DNA from: an uncultured Lachnospiraceae bacterium
GTDB taxonomy: Bacteria > Bacillota > Clostridia > Lachnospirales > Lachnospiraceae
DNA length: 64,000 nt
Direction: 5' to 3'
Assembly: GCA_947650005.1 (NCBI GenBank)
Contig: CANSTU010000004.1
Span: forward strand, 23,819-87,818
Below, piece by piece: positions 48,926-59,664 of this stretch (position 1 is its first letter; each line of letters begins with the position of its first letter). The notes beneath the pieces are model-generated. The model was not told where the DNA came from. It saw only the letters and a program-made list of their open reading frames with translations, and did no database searches. The translations under genes were made by a program, and so were the position numbers.

Positions 48926-50107
48926 TTAATCTCTCTCAACGATGGTGGCGCAGCCCATTCCGCCTCCGATGCACAGGGTAGCCAGGCCCTTCTTGGCATC
49001 CCTCTTCACCATCTCATGAAGCAGGGTCACCAGGATACGGCAGCCTGAAGCGCCCACGGGATGTCCCAACGCAATGGCGCCGCCATTCACATTCAGCTTC
49101 TCCAGGTTGATTCCCAGATCCTTACCGACCGCAATGGACTGTGCTGCAAATGCCTCGTTCGCCTCGATCAGGTCAAAGTCATCGATGTTCATGCCAGTCT
49201 TGGCCATAACCTTTTTCGTAGCCGCAACCGGACCGATTCCCATAATAGTAGGATCCACGCCTGCAAGCGCGCCCGCCACCCAGGTAGCCATGGGCTTAAC
49301 GCCCAGCTCTTTGGCCTTCTCTTCGCTCATAACAACCACTGCTGCCGCGCCGTCATTGATTCCGGAGGAATTGGCTGCGGTTACGATGCCGTCCTTCTTG
49401 AACGCAGGACGCAGCTTTGCGATGCTCTCCTTGGTGGTTCCCGGACGAGGGCCTTCATCTTTATTGAAAACAATGGTTTCTTTTTTCTTCTTTACTTCCA
49501 CGGGAACGATCTCACCGTCGAATTTACCCGCTTCCTGGGCGGCAACCGCCTTCTGCTGGCTGTTGGCAGCGAACTCGTCCAGCTCGTCTCTGGTAAGTCC
49601 CCATTTCTCACAGATATTCTCCGCGGTAATTCCCATATGATATTGGTTAAACGCATCCGTTAAAGCATCGTTCACCATGGTATCCACCATGGTCGCATTT
49701 CCCATCCTGTATCCGTAACGTCCCTGAGGAACGGTATAGGGAGCCATGGACATATTCTCCATTCCGCCTGCAACCACAATGTCCGCATCCCCTGCCAAGA
49801 TCATCTGCGCCGCTTGGTTCACACAGTTCAGACCGGATCCGCATACAACATTCATGGTAACGGCCGGAACCTCAATGGGCAGTCCCGCTTTGATGGATGC
49901 CTGGCGCGCCACGTTCTGTCCAAGCCCTGCCTGGATGACACATCCCATGTATACCTGATCCACTGCTTCGGGAGCGACTCCCGCCCTGTTTAAAGCTTCC
50001 TTGATAACGATTGCGCCCAGCTCGGCGGCCGGAGTCGTACTCAGAGTTCCCCCCATGGTGCCGATTGCCGTACGGCAGGCGCCGGCCAGAACAATTTTCT
50101 TTGCCAT
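48926..50107 (-). CDS. thl: Acetyl-CoA C-acetyltransferase (thiolase)
   Basis: [50 protein letters not shown]. Confidence 0.96.
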   Translation of the reverse strand: MAKKIVLAGACRTAIGTMGGTLSTTPAAELGAIVIKEALNRAGVAPEAVDQVYMGCVIQAGLGQNVARQASIKAGLPIEVPAVTMNVVCGSGLNCVNQAAQMILAGDADIVVAGGMENMSMAPYTVPQGRYGYRMGNATMVDTMVNDALTDAFNQYHMGITAENICEKWGLTRDELDEFAANSQQKAVAAQEAGKFDGEIVPVEVKKKKETIVFNKDEGPRPGTTKESIAKLRPAFKKDGIVTAANSSGINDGAAAVVVMSEEKAKELGVKPMATWVAGALAGVDPTIMGIGPVAATKKVMAKTGMNIDDFDLIEANEAFAAQSIAVGKDLGINLEKLNVNGGAIALGHPVGASGCRILVTLLHEMVKRDAKKGLATLCIGGGMGCATIVERD

Positions 50108-50161
50108 GTCTTTTCCTCCATATTCTTTGTTATAAATGCAGATCCGCAGGGCAATACTATA

Positions 50162-50179
50162 TTGTTAATTTTTTATCAT
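50162..50179 (-). promoter_or_regulatory. Candidate Rex (NADH/NAD+ sensor) operator upstream of thl
   Basis: TTGTTAATTTTTTATCAT vs consensus TTGTTAANNNNTTAACAA (first half perfect, second 5/7). Confidence 0.5.
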
Positions 50180-50193
50180 TGCCCATCGCTCTA

Positions 50194-50222
50194 ATTATAG
50201 CATAGAGGGTATCGATTCGCAA
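50194..50222 (-). promoter_or_regulatory. Putative sigma-A promoter of the butyrate operon
   Basis: Minus strand TTGCGA - 17 nt - TATAAT with TGC extended -10. Confidence 0.7.
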
Positions 50223-50390
50223 GGCTTTTTCATCGGTTTCACGATAAACAGTTTTATTGGAAACGCAGGAATGATTTGGAAGCCTTCCCTTTTCCTACCG
50301 GGCAGATTCATACCTGAAGCAGGCGTTCGTATGGGCTCCAGTGAAGCATAACCGGCTGCCCTTCTATCTTCTAAATCCTCGTCCCCCTGT

Positions 50391-50418
50391 TTGCACATCC
50401 ATAGATTTATTGTATAAT
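50391..50418 (+). promoter_or_regulatory. Putative sigma-A promoter of the MTA/SAH nucleosidase
   Basis: TTGCAC - 16 nt - TATAAT. Confidence 0.55.
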
Positions 50419-50530
50419 GAGGAAAGCAGAGCAACCGATCAAAATGCAAGAAAACACAGACAACATTATGTTCGGAAACTGCAAAGGCAGATCCAGGAAA
50501 TGTGAAGCAAATAAAAGGAGAGTCAATTAA

Positions 50531-51241
50531 ATGAAAAAGATCGGAATATTATGTGCCAGCGATACGGAACTGGAACCCTTCTTAACACACATTGCCTTCT
50601 CCCAGGTTACGGAAAAGGCGATGTTAAAATTTTACTCCCAAGGAACGCTAAAAAATGGCGGGGAAATCGGTATCGTGGCAGTATATAGCGGCGTATGTAA
50701 GGTGAATGCTTCTATTGCGGCCCAACTGCTGATTGACGTTTTTCATGTGGAATGCATAATCAATGCCGGCACTGCGGGAGGCATGGATGAAAGCGTCCAG
50801 CTTTTTGATACCGTCATATCAGACCGAATGCTTTATCATGACGTGGCCGAAGATATCCTGACAGAATTTCATCCCTGGCTGAAGGTCAACTATTTTCAGT
50901 CCGACAGGGAGCTGTTGTCCGTTGCGCAGGCGTATAGCCAAAAGACGGCATACCCTATCCGCTTTGGAACAATGGTCTCAGGCGAACAGTTTATCGAAGA
51001 TGATAAAAGGGACGAGATCAACCAGAAGTATGCGCCGCTTTGCGTTGACATGGAAACGGTCAGCGTTGCCCATACTTGTTATGTAAATCAGATACCGTTC
51101 TTGAGCGTCCGAACGATTACGGACACGGCTTCTCATAAAGGAATCGAACACTTCGAAGAAAACTGTGAAGCCGCCTCTAAACGGTCTGCTGAAATTGTAA
51201 CCGGCATACTGAAGGAATTGGCTGCCACCATCAAAATATAA
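50531..51241 (+). CDS. mtnN: 5'-methylthioadenosine/S-adenosylhomocysteine nucleosidase
   Basis: MKKIGILCASDTELEPFL; NAGTAGGMDESVQLFDTVI; VDMETVSVAHTCYVN. Confidence 0.88.
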   Translation: MKKIGILCASDTELEPFLTHIAFSQVTEKAMLKFYSQGTLKNGGEIGIVAVYSGVCKVNASIAAQLLIDVFHVECIINAGTAGGMDESVQLFDTVISDRMLYHDVAEDILTEFHPWLKVNYFQSDRELLSVAQAYSQKTAYPIRFGTMVSGEQFIEDDKRDEINQKYAPLCVDMETVSVAHTCYVNQIPFLSVRTITDTASHKGIEHFEENCEAASKRSAEIVTGILKELAATIKI

Positions 51242-51316
51242 AGCCAATTCACCCTCTTCTTCATATAATAGGATAGGAAAATAGGCGCGCGAAACGCCGC
51301 AGAAAGGAACCTGTCC

Positions 51317-51886
51317 ATGAATATGACATGCCAGTTAAGCAATGTAACCAAAAGGTATCTGGCCAAATACGATTGTATTCTCAACGAAATGATCAAGGGT
51401 ATGACCGAAGCCGAACTGACGAAATCCATTTCCCATAATTTCATCGTCCAAATGATTCCCCATCATCAGGCTGCCATAGAAATGTCGGAAAATATCCTCC
51501 AATACACCACCGATATCCCCGTGCAGGAAATCGCCCTGTCCATCATAACGGAACAGACCAAAAGCATTGAAACCATGCGCGATATTCTGTGTCCCTGTGA
51601 AAAGCAGACCAACTGTCCACAGCCCTTGTGCGTATATGGACATCGCGTGAACCAGATCCTGGAAACCATGTTTACTCAGATGCGAGAGGCCTGTTATGAC
51701 AACCGAATCAACGCCAATTTCCTGAGAGAAATGATCCCCCATCACCGGGGAGCCGTACGGATGAGCAGAAATGCCCTGCAGTACGAGATCTGTCCCGCCC
51801 TGCGCCCCATTCTGGAAGACATCCTCTCTACCCAGGAAAAAGGGATCGGCCAGATGGAGTCCTTATTGTACTGCATGGGCTATTGA
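51317..51886 (+). CDS. DUF305 domain protein
   Basis: Two internal motifs MIPHHQAAIEMSENIL and MIPHHRGAVRMSRNAL. Confidence 0.88.
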   Translation: MNMTCQLSNVTKRYLAKYDCILNEMIKGMTEAELTKSISHNFIVQMIPHHQAAIEMSENILQYTTDIPVQEIALSIITEQTKSIETMRDILCPCEKQTNCPQPLCVYGHRVNQILETMFTQMREACYDNRINANFLREMIPHHRGAVRMSRNALQYEICPALRPILEDILSTQEKGIGQMESLLYCMGY

Positions 51887-51913
51887 AAGGCGCCGGCCGG
51901 TATCATCTTTCAT

Positions 51914-51960
51914 TAAAAGCCCCGCGGCCTGTATTTCCACACAAAACCGCGGGGTTTTCT
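51914..51960. terminator. Terminator between convergent DUF305 and rubrerythrin genes
   Basis: CCCCGCGG...CCGCGGGG followed by TTTTCTT. Confidence 0.8.
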
Positions 51961-51965
51961 TACAC

Positions 51966-52502
51966 TCAATAATTTTCGGCGCTAATCTCAAAATAGCTTC
52001 TGGGATGATTACAGGTAGGGCAGACTTCCGGAGCCTGCGTGCCCACTACGATATGCCCACAATTACGGCACTCCCATACCTTTACCTCGCTTTTAGCAAA
52101 AACCTCCGCCATCTCCACATTCTTCAAAAGCGCGCGGTATCTTTCCTCATGATGCTTCTCGATGGCGCCCACCAGGCGGAATTTCGCCGCCAGCTCGGGA
52201 AATCCCTCTTCCTGCGCGGTTTTAGCAAAATTCTCATACATATCCGTCCACTCATAATTCTCACCGTCCGCAGCATGAGCCAGATTTTCTTTGGTATCGC
52301 CTATCCCGTTCAGCTCTTTAAACCACATTTTGGCATGCTCTTTTTCATTATCCGCCGTTTTTAAAAACAGGGAAGAAATCTGCTCATATCCCTCTTTCTT
52401 TGCAACGGAAGCAAAATATGTATACTTATTCCTCGCCTGCGACTCCCCTGCGAAGGCCGCCTCCAGATTCTTTTCTGTCTGTGTTCCTGCGTACTTACCC
52501 AT
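51966..52502 (-). CDS. Rubrerythrin
   Basis: [30 protein letters not shown]-terminal [10 protein letters not shown]...[12 protein letters not shown]. Confidence 0.95.
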   Translation of the reverse strand: MGKYAGTQTEKNLEAAFAGESQARNKYTYFASVAKKEGYEQISSLFLKTADNEKEHAKMWFKELNGIGDTKENLAHAADGENYEWTDMYENFAKTAQEEGFPELAAKFRLVGAIEKHHEERYRALLKNVEMAEVFAKSEVKVWECRNCGHIVVGTQAPEVCPTCNHPRSYFEISAENY

Positions 52503-52628
52503 TCCTTCTCTCCTTTGTAATTGATGTAAGAAATTTTTCCCTATCAAGCCACTTTTCATCCTTTTTCATTCTAATTTCCCTTCCTATATTTGTCAATCTC
52601 TTTCGCTGTTGGCATCAGAAAAACACTT

Positions 52629-53249
52629 TTACAGCCTTCCAAAGGCCAGAAGCAGAAAAAACACGCCGCTGATCCAGGAAATATCCCATCGCAATTTCCT
52701 GGCCAGTCGGTAGCCGATCCACTCTCCTGCAGCCATGGCCATGCAGCCGAACGCAAAGACGGACATAAGGGTCCAAGCTACTGGGATTTTCAGAAAAGCG
52801 GCAAAGGTTCCCGCCGCCAGGCTGTCGATGGACATGGCCAGCCCAAGGCACACCGTCTCCTTAAAGGAAAGGGTACGATTTCTATCGCTGTCCGCGGCCA
52901 CCGGATCTCCATAGATGCTCAGAATGAACCGAAGCCCGGAAAAGGAAAAATGAATATCTTTATGTATTTCACAATGATGATTGATATAGTTCTTAATCAG
53001 GGAATCGGAAAGACGAATCAGCCCCAGAAAGAGCATACTGGTAAAACAGATACCGTCTGCCAGTTCCCCCGGCACCAGGCTGTACACCGCCGTCCCGAAA
53101 CACAGGGCGGCCCCCAGGCAGAGACATCCGATTCCGTTCATGATTCCCGCCCGTTTCCAGTCAATATGAATCCCCCCCGCCCCGTAACAGATACTTGCCA
53201 CAAAAGTATCCGTACATAGGGCAAGGCAGAGTAAGACTACCTGCCACAT
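52629..53249 (-). CDS. ytaF: YtaF/MntP-like sporulation membrane protein
   Basis: LALCTDTFVASICYGAGGI; LGLAMSIDSLAAGTFAAFL. Confidence 0.8.
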   Translation of the reverse strand: MWQVVLLCLALCTDTFVASICYGAGGIHIDWKRAGIMNGIGCLCLGAALCFGTAVYSLVPGELADGICFTSMLFLGLIRLSDSLIKNYINHHCEIHKDIHFSFSGLRFILSIYGDPVAADSDRNRTLSFKETVCLGLAMSIDSLAAGTFAAFLKIPVAWTLMSVFAFGCMAMAAGEWIGYRLARKLRWDISWISGVFFLLLAFGRL

Positions 53250-53474
53250 GTTTTTACTCTTTTTCTTTTAAGATATTCATATTCCAGCCAAATGGCGCAT
53301 ATAATCTTCGCTGTCATGATACATGGAATTGGGAATCAACCTTCCGGCCATGCCCGCGGCGTCCTTTCCGCAGGCATCGTATACGATGCCTTAACCGCCT
53401 GAATACGCTCAGAGGATGTTTGCGCCACAGGCACAAACATCCTCTGAAGAAAAACTTTGCAGAAACGGGCTTTT

Positions 53475-56400
53475 TCACATTTCCTCCACGGCCGCCTTCA
53501 TCCTGCTTCCCTTCTTCTTATCGATGATCAGATAGACAGTAGGCATCAGCAGAAGGGTCAGCATGGTGGAGGCAACCAAGCCGCCGATGATAACCAGAGC
53601 CATGCCCTGCATGATCTCCGCATTGTCCCCAATTCCCAGCCCCATGGGGAACATGGACAGGATCGTGGTCAAGGTGGTCATCAGGATGGGACGCAGGCGA
53701 ATGCAGCCGGATTCCACCAACGCTTCCATAAGAGCCATTTCCTCTCGGAGCTGATTTACCGTGTCCACATACAGAATCCCGTTATTCACCACAATACCCA
53801 CCAGCATCAAAAAGCCCATGAGGGACACCATGCTAATGGTGAAATCCGCGAGGAACAAAAGGAAGATAGAACCCACCAGGCTGAAGGGAATGCACATCAT
53901 CACCATAAAGGAAAACCGGGGGGATTCAAACTGCATGGCCATCACCAGGAATACCAGGAACACCGCCGTCAGGATCGCCCGGGCAATGGCCGTAAACTCT
54001 TCGTTCATGATTTCCGTCATCATGTCCTCCGCCAATTCCACGCCATCCGGCAGGGTGAGGGACGACAGGGCCTCCAGAATATCCGCCTGGGCGGTAAACT
54101 GCGCCTCCTGGGTAGTGGCTGCGGTCAGGCTGACCTGATATCTTCCGTCGCTTTTCACGATCGTCTGGGGAGCGTCCGTATATACCACTTGCGCGATCTC
54201 CCGCAAAGGCACCTGGATCCCCTGGCTGTTGGTCAGGGTTGCCTCCATCAGGCTATTCATATCATCGTACAACCCCTTCGGATATTCCAGCTTCACTTCA
54301 TATTCCGTGCCGTCCTTCGTCACCGTCAGCACGTCCATTCCGCTTAGAATATTACTCACCCCACCCGCCACCTGGACAGGCGTCATTCCATAGTGCATGG
54401 TCATCAGAGGATCGATCCGAAGCCTAGCCGCGGTACTGGTGTCGCTGGTGGAGGAGGTGACTTTGATTACACCCTCCACCTGCTCCATGATGGCCTGGGC
54501 TTGGGCCGCCGTCCGTTTCAGGATATCCATATCCCGACCCTTTAAGTCGATCACCACAGACGAAGTCGTCATCATCCCGCTCCCCATGCTGCTGCCGCCC
54601 GAGGAGATATCCAGCTCCATATCCGTATAGTCTCTGGTTTCCCGATTCCACTTCTCCACCACGTCAGCCGTGGATAGCGTTCGATCGCTTTTCAGATAAG
54701 CGCTCATGCTGGCGGAAGAATCGCTGTTGATGGTTACGCTGTAGGAGCGCACATCCGTTTCTTTCTCTGCCAGAGCTTCCAGCCTCTCCATCCCCGCCTT
54801 TTTCGCCTCCAGGGTGGTCCCTGGACGGAAGGTAACGGATACGGCCACAATTCCCTCATCCGCAGCGGGCATCAGTTCCGTGTTCAGCTGACGGTACATC
54901 CACACGGAAACAGCGGTCAAGAGCAGCGTTATCGCAATGACCAGCGCCTTTTGGTGCAGCGCTTTACTCAAGATACGGCGATATCCCCGAATGAACCATT
55001 CCAGAAATCGGTTGATGAAAAGCTCCTTCTTTTCTCTGGGTTTAAACAGGGCGAAGAAAAGCGGCACCAGCGTCATGGCTGAGAGCAGGGAGGAGAGCAT
55101 GGCAAAAACGATGGTGAAGCCCAGCTGGCCGAAGAGCTGCCCTGCCAGGTCATCCATGGTGGCCAGCGGGAGATAGACTACGACCGTAGTGATTGTAGAG
55201 GCGATGATGGACATGGTAATCACCTTAGTCCCTGCAAGCGCCGCCTCTTTGATATTCTTCTGGGAGTCCGAAGCCCTGAAACAACTTTCGATTACCACGA
55301 TGGAATTGTCCACGATCATTCCGATGGCGATTACCAGGGAACCCAGGGTCACGATATTCATGGAGTATCCCATCATGCTCATGATCACCAGGGTGGCCAG
55401 CAGGGAAATGGGCATGGAACTCCCCACAATCAGGCTGGCTTTGAAGTCCCCGAAGAATAGGAACAGCACTGCCATGGAAATCACGATCCCGGCGATCAGT
55501 GTCTTTCCCACTGACCAGAGGGAGGATATTATGATATCCGCGGAATTGTATTCCACAGCCACATGGATCTGGGGATTTTTCTCCATATATTCCCCGATCG
55601 CCTTTTCCACCTTATCCGCAATCTGCACCACGCTGGCGCTCTGATTTTTCTGAATGGAGATGCTGATGTTTTCCCGGCCGCTGCTTCTGCTGATGGTATC
55701 CGCTTCTTCTTTGGCTATGGATATTTCCGCCAGGTCTGACAGATGCACCACACTGCCCATCGCAGTAATAACGGGTACCTGTTCCAGGCGCTGCACCGTA
55801 TTGTATTCCATGGAAGCGCTCACCGCCACGTCCTGGCTTCCCTGCACCACACTTCCCGCCGGGACAGTGAAATCCACGGCCGCAAGATAGTTGGATATGG
55901 CCGCCATGTTCAACCCGTACTGCTTGAGCATGTCCTCCCGCAGGAGAATCCTGATATAGTCCTTTGTCCCTCCGGACACCTCTACTTGGGCCACATCCGT
56001 GATGGATTCCAGTTCCGGAACCAGCCCGTCTTCCAGGGTTTTCCGCAGATCCATATCCCCTTCCGTCGTGGCGGCCAGGGTCATGTCCGCCGTCTGGTTC
56101 ATATTCAGTTCCAAGACCACCGGCGTCGCGGCAGCATCCGGCATCCGCAGGCTCGCGGTATCCAATGCCGTTCTCAGATCCGCATAGCAATCGTCGATGT
56201 CCACACCATACTCATATCGGAACATGACCATGGATACGTTTTCGGAGGACTGAGACGTCACAGAATCCACACCGTTTAATGCAGAACCCGCATCCTCCAC
56301 CACATCCGTAACCAGCTCCTGCACGCTTTCCGGGTCAGCTCCGGGATAAGCAGTCATAACGATCAGCATGGGCATATCCATGTCCGGCGTCAGCTGCATC

Positions 56401-56498
56401 TTAAATCCTGGAATGGACGAAAGACCGAAAACCGCCAGGGCCAAGATAATTAAAATCGCCGATACCGGACGCCTTAGTGCCAATTTAGTCAGATTCAT
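53475..56498 (-). CDS. RND family efflux transporter permease
   Basis: MNLTKLALRRPVSAILIILALAVFG; MPMLIVMTAYPGADPESVQELV; GIVVNNGILYVDTVN. Confidence 0.95.
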   Translation of the reverse strand: MNLTKLALRRPVSAILIILALAVFGLSSIPGFKMQLTPDMDMPMLIVMTAYPGADPESVQELVTDVVEDAGSALNGVDSVTSQSSENVSMVMFRYEYGVDIDDCYADLRTALDTASLRMPDAAATPVVLELNMNQTADMTLAATTEGDMDLRKTLEDGLVPELESITDVAQVEVSGGTKDYIRILLREDMLKQYGLNMAAISNYLAAVDFTVPAGSVVQGSQDVAVSASMEYNTVQRLEQVPVITAMGSVVHLSDLAEISIAKEEADTISRSSGRENISISIQKNQSASVVQIADKVEKAIGEYMEKNPQIHVAVEYNSADIIISSLWSVGKTLIAGIVISMAVLFLFFGDFKASLIVGSSMPISLLATLVIMSMMGYSMNIVTLGSLVIAIGMIVDNSIVVIESCFRASDSQKNIKEAALAGTKVITMSIIASTITTVVVYLPLATMDDLAGQLFGQLGFTIVFAMLSSLLSAMTLVPLFFALFKPREKKELFINRFLEWFIRGYRRILSKALHQKALVIAITLLLTAVSVWMYRQLNTELMPAADEGIVAVSVTFRPGTTLEAKKAGMERLEALAEKETDVRSYSVTINSDSSASMSAYLKSDRTLSTADVVEKWNRETRDYTDMELDISSGGSSMGSGMMTTSSVVIDLKGRDMDILKRTAAQAQAIMEQVEGVIKVTSSTSDTSTAARLRIDPLMTMHYGMTPVQVAGGVSNILSGMDVLTVTKDGTEYEVKLEYPKGLYDDMNSLMEATLTNSQGIQVPLREIAQVVYTDAPQTIVKSDGRYQVSLTAATTQEAQFTAQADILEALSSLTLPDGVELAEDMMTEIMNEEFTAIARAILTAVFLVFLVMAMQFESPRFSFMVMMCIPFSLVGSIFLLFLADFTISMVSLMGFLMLVGIVVNNGILYVDTVNQLREEMALMEALVESGCIRLRPILMTTLTTILSMFPMGLGIGDNAEIMQGMALVIIGGLVASTMLTLLLMPTVYLIIDKKKGSRMKAAVEEM

Positions 56499-56503
56499 TT
56501 TGC

Positions 56504-59221
56504 TTACTCCTCCACCAAATGCACCTTCGTCCCATCCGCTAACTGGGAAGACCAGGTATGTACCACCACGCTATCCTTCGTCAGACCGTCCGTAATTTCG
56601 ACGGTGTCATCATCATAAAGCCCTGTTTCCACCGGGGTTTTCACCAGAATGTCATTTTCCACACAATAGACATATGCCTGCTCTCCCTGGTAGTACACTG
56701 CGTCATAGGGGATCAACAGTGCATCCACAGCCTTTGCCGTGTCCGCATATATCTTCACCGTAACACCGTTGGCCAGGTCGCTGCCCTCTACCATGGCTTT
56801 GATTTCAAAAAGCCCTGTTCTGGCATCCACGGACTGGCCGGTCTGGGTCACCGCAGCCGTCCAGGTTTGGCCGTTCCTCTCCAGCGTCACCGTCTCTCCC
56901 AAAACCAGCTGGTTTCTCACCATTTCGCTCACATAGAAGGTCACCGTCATGGTATCTTTATTGGAAATCACATAGACAGGATTCCCTGCGCTCACCATAC
57001 CGTAGTCATCCACATTCTTCTGTTCGATCTGCCCGGAAATAGGGGCTGTAAGTACATAGTTTTCCAGCTGCAGCCGTGCGCTGGCGATTCCCAAGTCCGT
57101 GGATGCGATCTGGTTTGCGAGGGCCGCAGCCGTGTCCTGATAGGCCTGTCCGGTCTGAATACCGTACTGGGTCTGGGCGTTTTTCAAATTGTCCTCATAA
57201 AAATCAATGCTGTCCGCCGTAGTAGCCCGGGAAGTCTCAGCCGAACTGATATTGCTGTCCATGCTTTTCACATTGCTCTCCAGCGTGGATGCCTGGGATT
57301 TCAGAGACGCGATCTGAGCTGCATAATTTGCCACACTGCTGTCCATCCGTCCTTCTCCGATATCCGCCGGTGAATAGCCTGCAGCCTTCAGTTTGTCCAC
57401 CGCCTCGCTGGTGGCCCGATAAGCGGCATCGAATACAGCCTTATCCCGCACATATTCCTCATAGGATTTCTTATCATCCACTCTCGCGTCAGAATCCTTC
57501 ATCACTTCCGAAATACGCAGGACATCAAATCCGTCCATCCCTTCTTCCATCTGTAATTGCCGCGCGTCCTCCTCTTTCCAAGGCTTTTTATGGCAGCGGA
57601 TGTCCTCCATACTGAGGATCAGCGTTTCCTCCTTCTTTGCCGAAGAGAGCAGCAGCAGGGTTCTTTCCCCTTTTGCGGAATATCCCTCTTCTTGCGTTTC
57701 CCCAATCTGGCCGAAACCAGCCCCGGTTGCACCAGGATGGCTCTGCAGAGAATCCGAAGGCGCGGACGGCTTCTGTCCCTCCGTTCCAATAGAGGGATGA
57801 TTGGAGGCATCTTCTTCTGCGTTTCCTTCCTCCCGGGATGATCCCGCATTATCTTCCGCTCCTCCTAAACCGCCGCCTGCATTCCCACTGCCTCCACCCG
57901 GACGGGAAGAAGCATTTCCTCCTGTACCGTTTCCTGGCCGTGTGGCAACATTTCCATTCGTGCTTTCCTGTGAATTATTGGACGTATTTCCATTGGAAGG
58001 ACTTCCCGTTCCGCCTGACGCACTGCCACCCGCCGGACTGCTTGAAGAACCTCCCGCTGCTCCACTTCCGCTGCCGTTTGAAGAATCTCCCGCTGTTCCG
58101 CTTCCGCTGCTACCCGAAGATCCTCCCGCTGTTCCGCTTCCACTGCTACCCGAAGAGCCTCCCGCTACTCCGCTTCCACTGCTACCCGAAGAGCCTCCCG
58201 CTGTTCCGCTTCCACTGCTACCCGAAGAGCCTCCCGCTGCTCCGCTGCTGCTGCCCGAAGAGCCTCCTGGTGCTCCGGTTCCACTGCCGCCCGAAGAGCC
58301 TCCTGCTGTTCCGCTTCCACTGCTACCCGAAGAGCCTCCCACTGTTCCGCTTCCACTGCTGCCCGGACCCTTTCCCGTACCGGATCCATCGGTATCCGAA
58401 GAGTCGTCCTGGCTGCCAGATCCACTGCCATCCGGTAAACTTCCCTGACTGCCCGATGCATCTTCATCCGGATCGTTTCCCGTCTGATCCGACCCGCCCG
58501 TATTGCCGCCCGGCGGCGTAATGGCCGGAGAAGTGTGGTATTCTTCTTCCCAGTTCGGCTCCTTTGGCAGCGCCCATTCCCAGATGCCCGTACTTTCATT
58601 CTGGCGCACCAGATTTTTGGCCGAAGCAGCCATCTTCTTCATGCCGTCATAGCCGTCCTCCATCTGATGGATGCTATCGTTTATTTTATTCAACGCATCC
58701 TCCATATCCTCCTTTGCCTCATAAGCATCCGACACGGAGCTTCCGGCCGCATCATACTGCCTTTTCGCCATATCGATCTGATACTGGATGCTGTTGATAT
58801 TGCTTTCCATGGATAAATTGCTCATCACCTGTGCGGAACCCAGCGTCCGCTGAGCGGATAGCTGCGCACCCTCTTTGGACAACTGGGCCGATTCCAGCTG
58901 GAGCCGGGCCGCTTCATCATCGATCCGCACCAGCACGCTTCCGGCCTCCACATAATCCCCCACCTCAAAGTTCACTTCCGTCACCTCTCCGGACACAAGG
59001 GGAATGATGCTTACCTGCTCTTGGGGGCTGACCGTTCCGATAAAGGTACTTGAGACCGCTAAAGTTCCCACCTGAGGCATTCCCGCGGCCACCGCCACGG
59101 AAATCTCTTCCTCCTGTATCGAAACCTCCGCCTCTTTCCCACCGCAGCCCGTCACCCCTACGGCCAGCGCCGCACAGACTGTCAGGCCGATCCAGCTTTG
59201 CCTTCTCTTTTTCTTATCCAT
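56504..59221 (-). CDS. RND efflux periplasmic adaptor (HlyD/MFP) with large Gly/Ser-rich repeat insert
   Basis: Biotinyl-lipoyl-like VSIIPLVSGEVTEVNFEVGDYVEAGSVLVRID and YVLTAPISGQIEQKNVDDYGMV flank about 300 residues of GSSGSSGSGTAG repeats; start MDKKKRRQ. Confidence 0.9.
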   Translation of the reverse strand: MDKKKRRQSWIGLTVCAALAVGVTGCGGKEAEVSIQEEEISVAVAAGMPQVGTLAVSSTFIGTVSPQEQVSIIPLVSGEVTEVNFEVGDYVEAGSVLVRIDDEAARLQLESAQLSKEGAQLSAQRTLGSAQVMSNLSMESNINSIQYQIDMAKRQYDAAGSSVSDAYEAKEDMEDALNKINDSIHQMEDGYDGMKKMAASAKNLVRQNESTGIWEWALPKEPNWEEEYHTSPAITPPGGNTGGSDQTGNDPDEDASGSQGSLPDGSGSGSQDDSSDTDGSGTGKGPGSSGSGTVGGSSGSSGSGTAGGSSGGSGTGAPGGSSGSSSGAAGGSSGSSGSGTAGGSSGSSGSGVAGGSSGSSGSGTAGGSSGSSGSGTAGDSSNGSGSGAAGGSSSSPAGGSASGGTGSPSNGNTSNNSQESTNGNVATRPGNGTGGNASSRPGGGSGNAGGGLGGAEDNAGSSREEGNAEEDASNHPSIGTEGQKPSAPSDSLQSHPGATGAGFGQIGETQEEGYSAKGERTLLLLSSAKKEETLILSMEDIRCHKKPWKEEDARQLQMEEGMDGFDVLRISEVMKDSDARVDDKKSYEEYVRDKAVFDAAYRATSEAVDKLKAAGYSPADIGEGRMDSSVANYAAQIASLKSQASTLESNVKSMDSNISSAETSRATTADSIDFYEDNLKNAQTQYGIQTGQAYQDTAAALANQIASTDLGIASARLQLENYVLTAPISGQIEQKNVDDYGMVSAGNPVYVISNKDTMTVTFYVSEMVRNQLVLGETVTLERNGQTWTAAVTQTGQSVDARTGLFEIKAMVEGSDLANGVTVKIYADTAKAVDALLIPYDAVYYQGEQAYVYCVENDILVKTPVETGLYDDDTVEITDGLTKDSVVVHTWSSQLADGTKVHLVEE
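58060..58370 (-). repeat. 36-bp (12-codon) coding tandem repeat in RND adaptor
   Basis: Repeated ACTGCTACCCGAAGAGCCTCCCGCTGTTCCGCTTCC, about 8 degenerate copies encoding GSGTAGGSSGSS. Confidence 0.85.
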
Positions 59222-59632
59222 ATTCATACCTCTACCTATCACAAGAATTGCTTCCATCGTCCTTCTCGCAGATACAACAGCTAAAGCATCTGTAAAATAG
59301 CTTTTCAGGAGCGGGTTGCATGCTCGTTCATCCTTAGGACGCCACAACCCCAAATATCGTTCCAGCCGCATTATATACCGCACGAAATGACAATTTCCAA
59401 ATTATTTAGCACTGCTAACAAATTCGCTTCTATTCTATACAGATTTCTCTGTCAAGTCAATTAAAAAAATATAAACTATTCTGAGTTACAGACGAAAATG
59501 TCCCTTTTGGCACCTCTCTCCGGCGGTAGCCTGGCAGGGGTGGCAAAAGGAACACGAATATAATCGTTTGGAGTCATCAAAAGAACTTTTGTGAAAAGAA
59601 AAAAGAAGAGATCGTACGCCAAAGATACAAAG

Positions 59633-59656
59633 ACAGGGGAAAAGAATCTCCCCTGT
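59633..59656 (-). terminator. Terminator of the MFS gene
   Basis: Minus strand ACAGGGGA-GATTCTTT-TCCCCTGT then CTTTGT. Confidence 0.65.
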
Positions 59657-59664
59657 TTCTGTTG

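Noticed and set aside
53457-54347. 296-aa His/Gln-rich plus-strand ORF
   Set aside because: Antisense to the RND permease, which has clear family motifs.
57801-58448. Proline-rich ORF PEEPPAVPLPLLPEEPP on plus strand
   Set aside because: Mirror image of the Gly/Ser codon repeat of the RND adaptor; no start context or domain.
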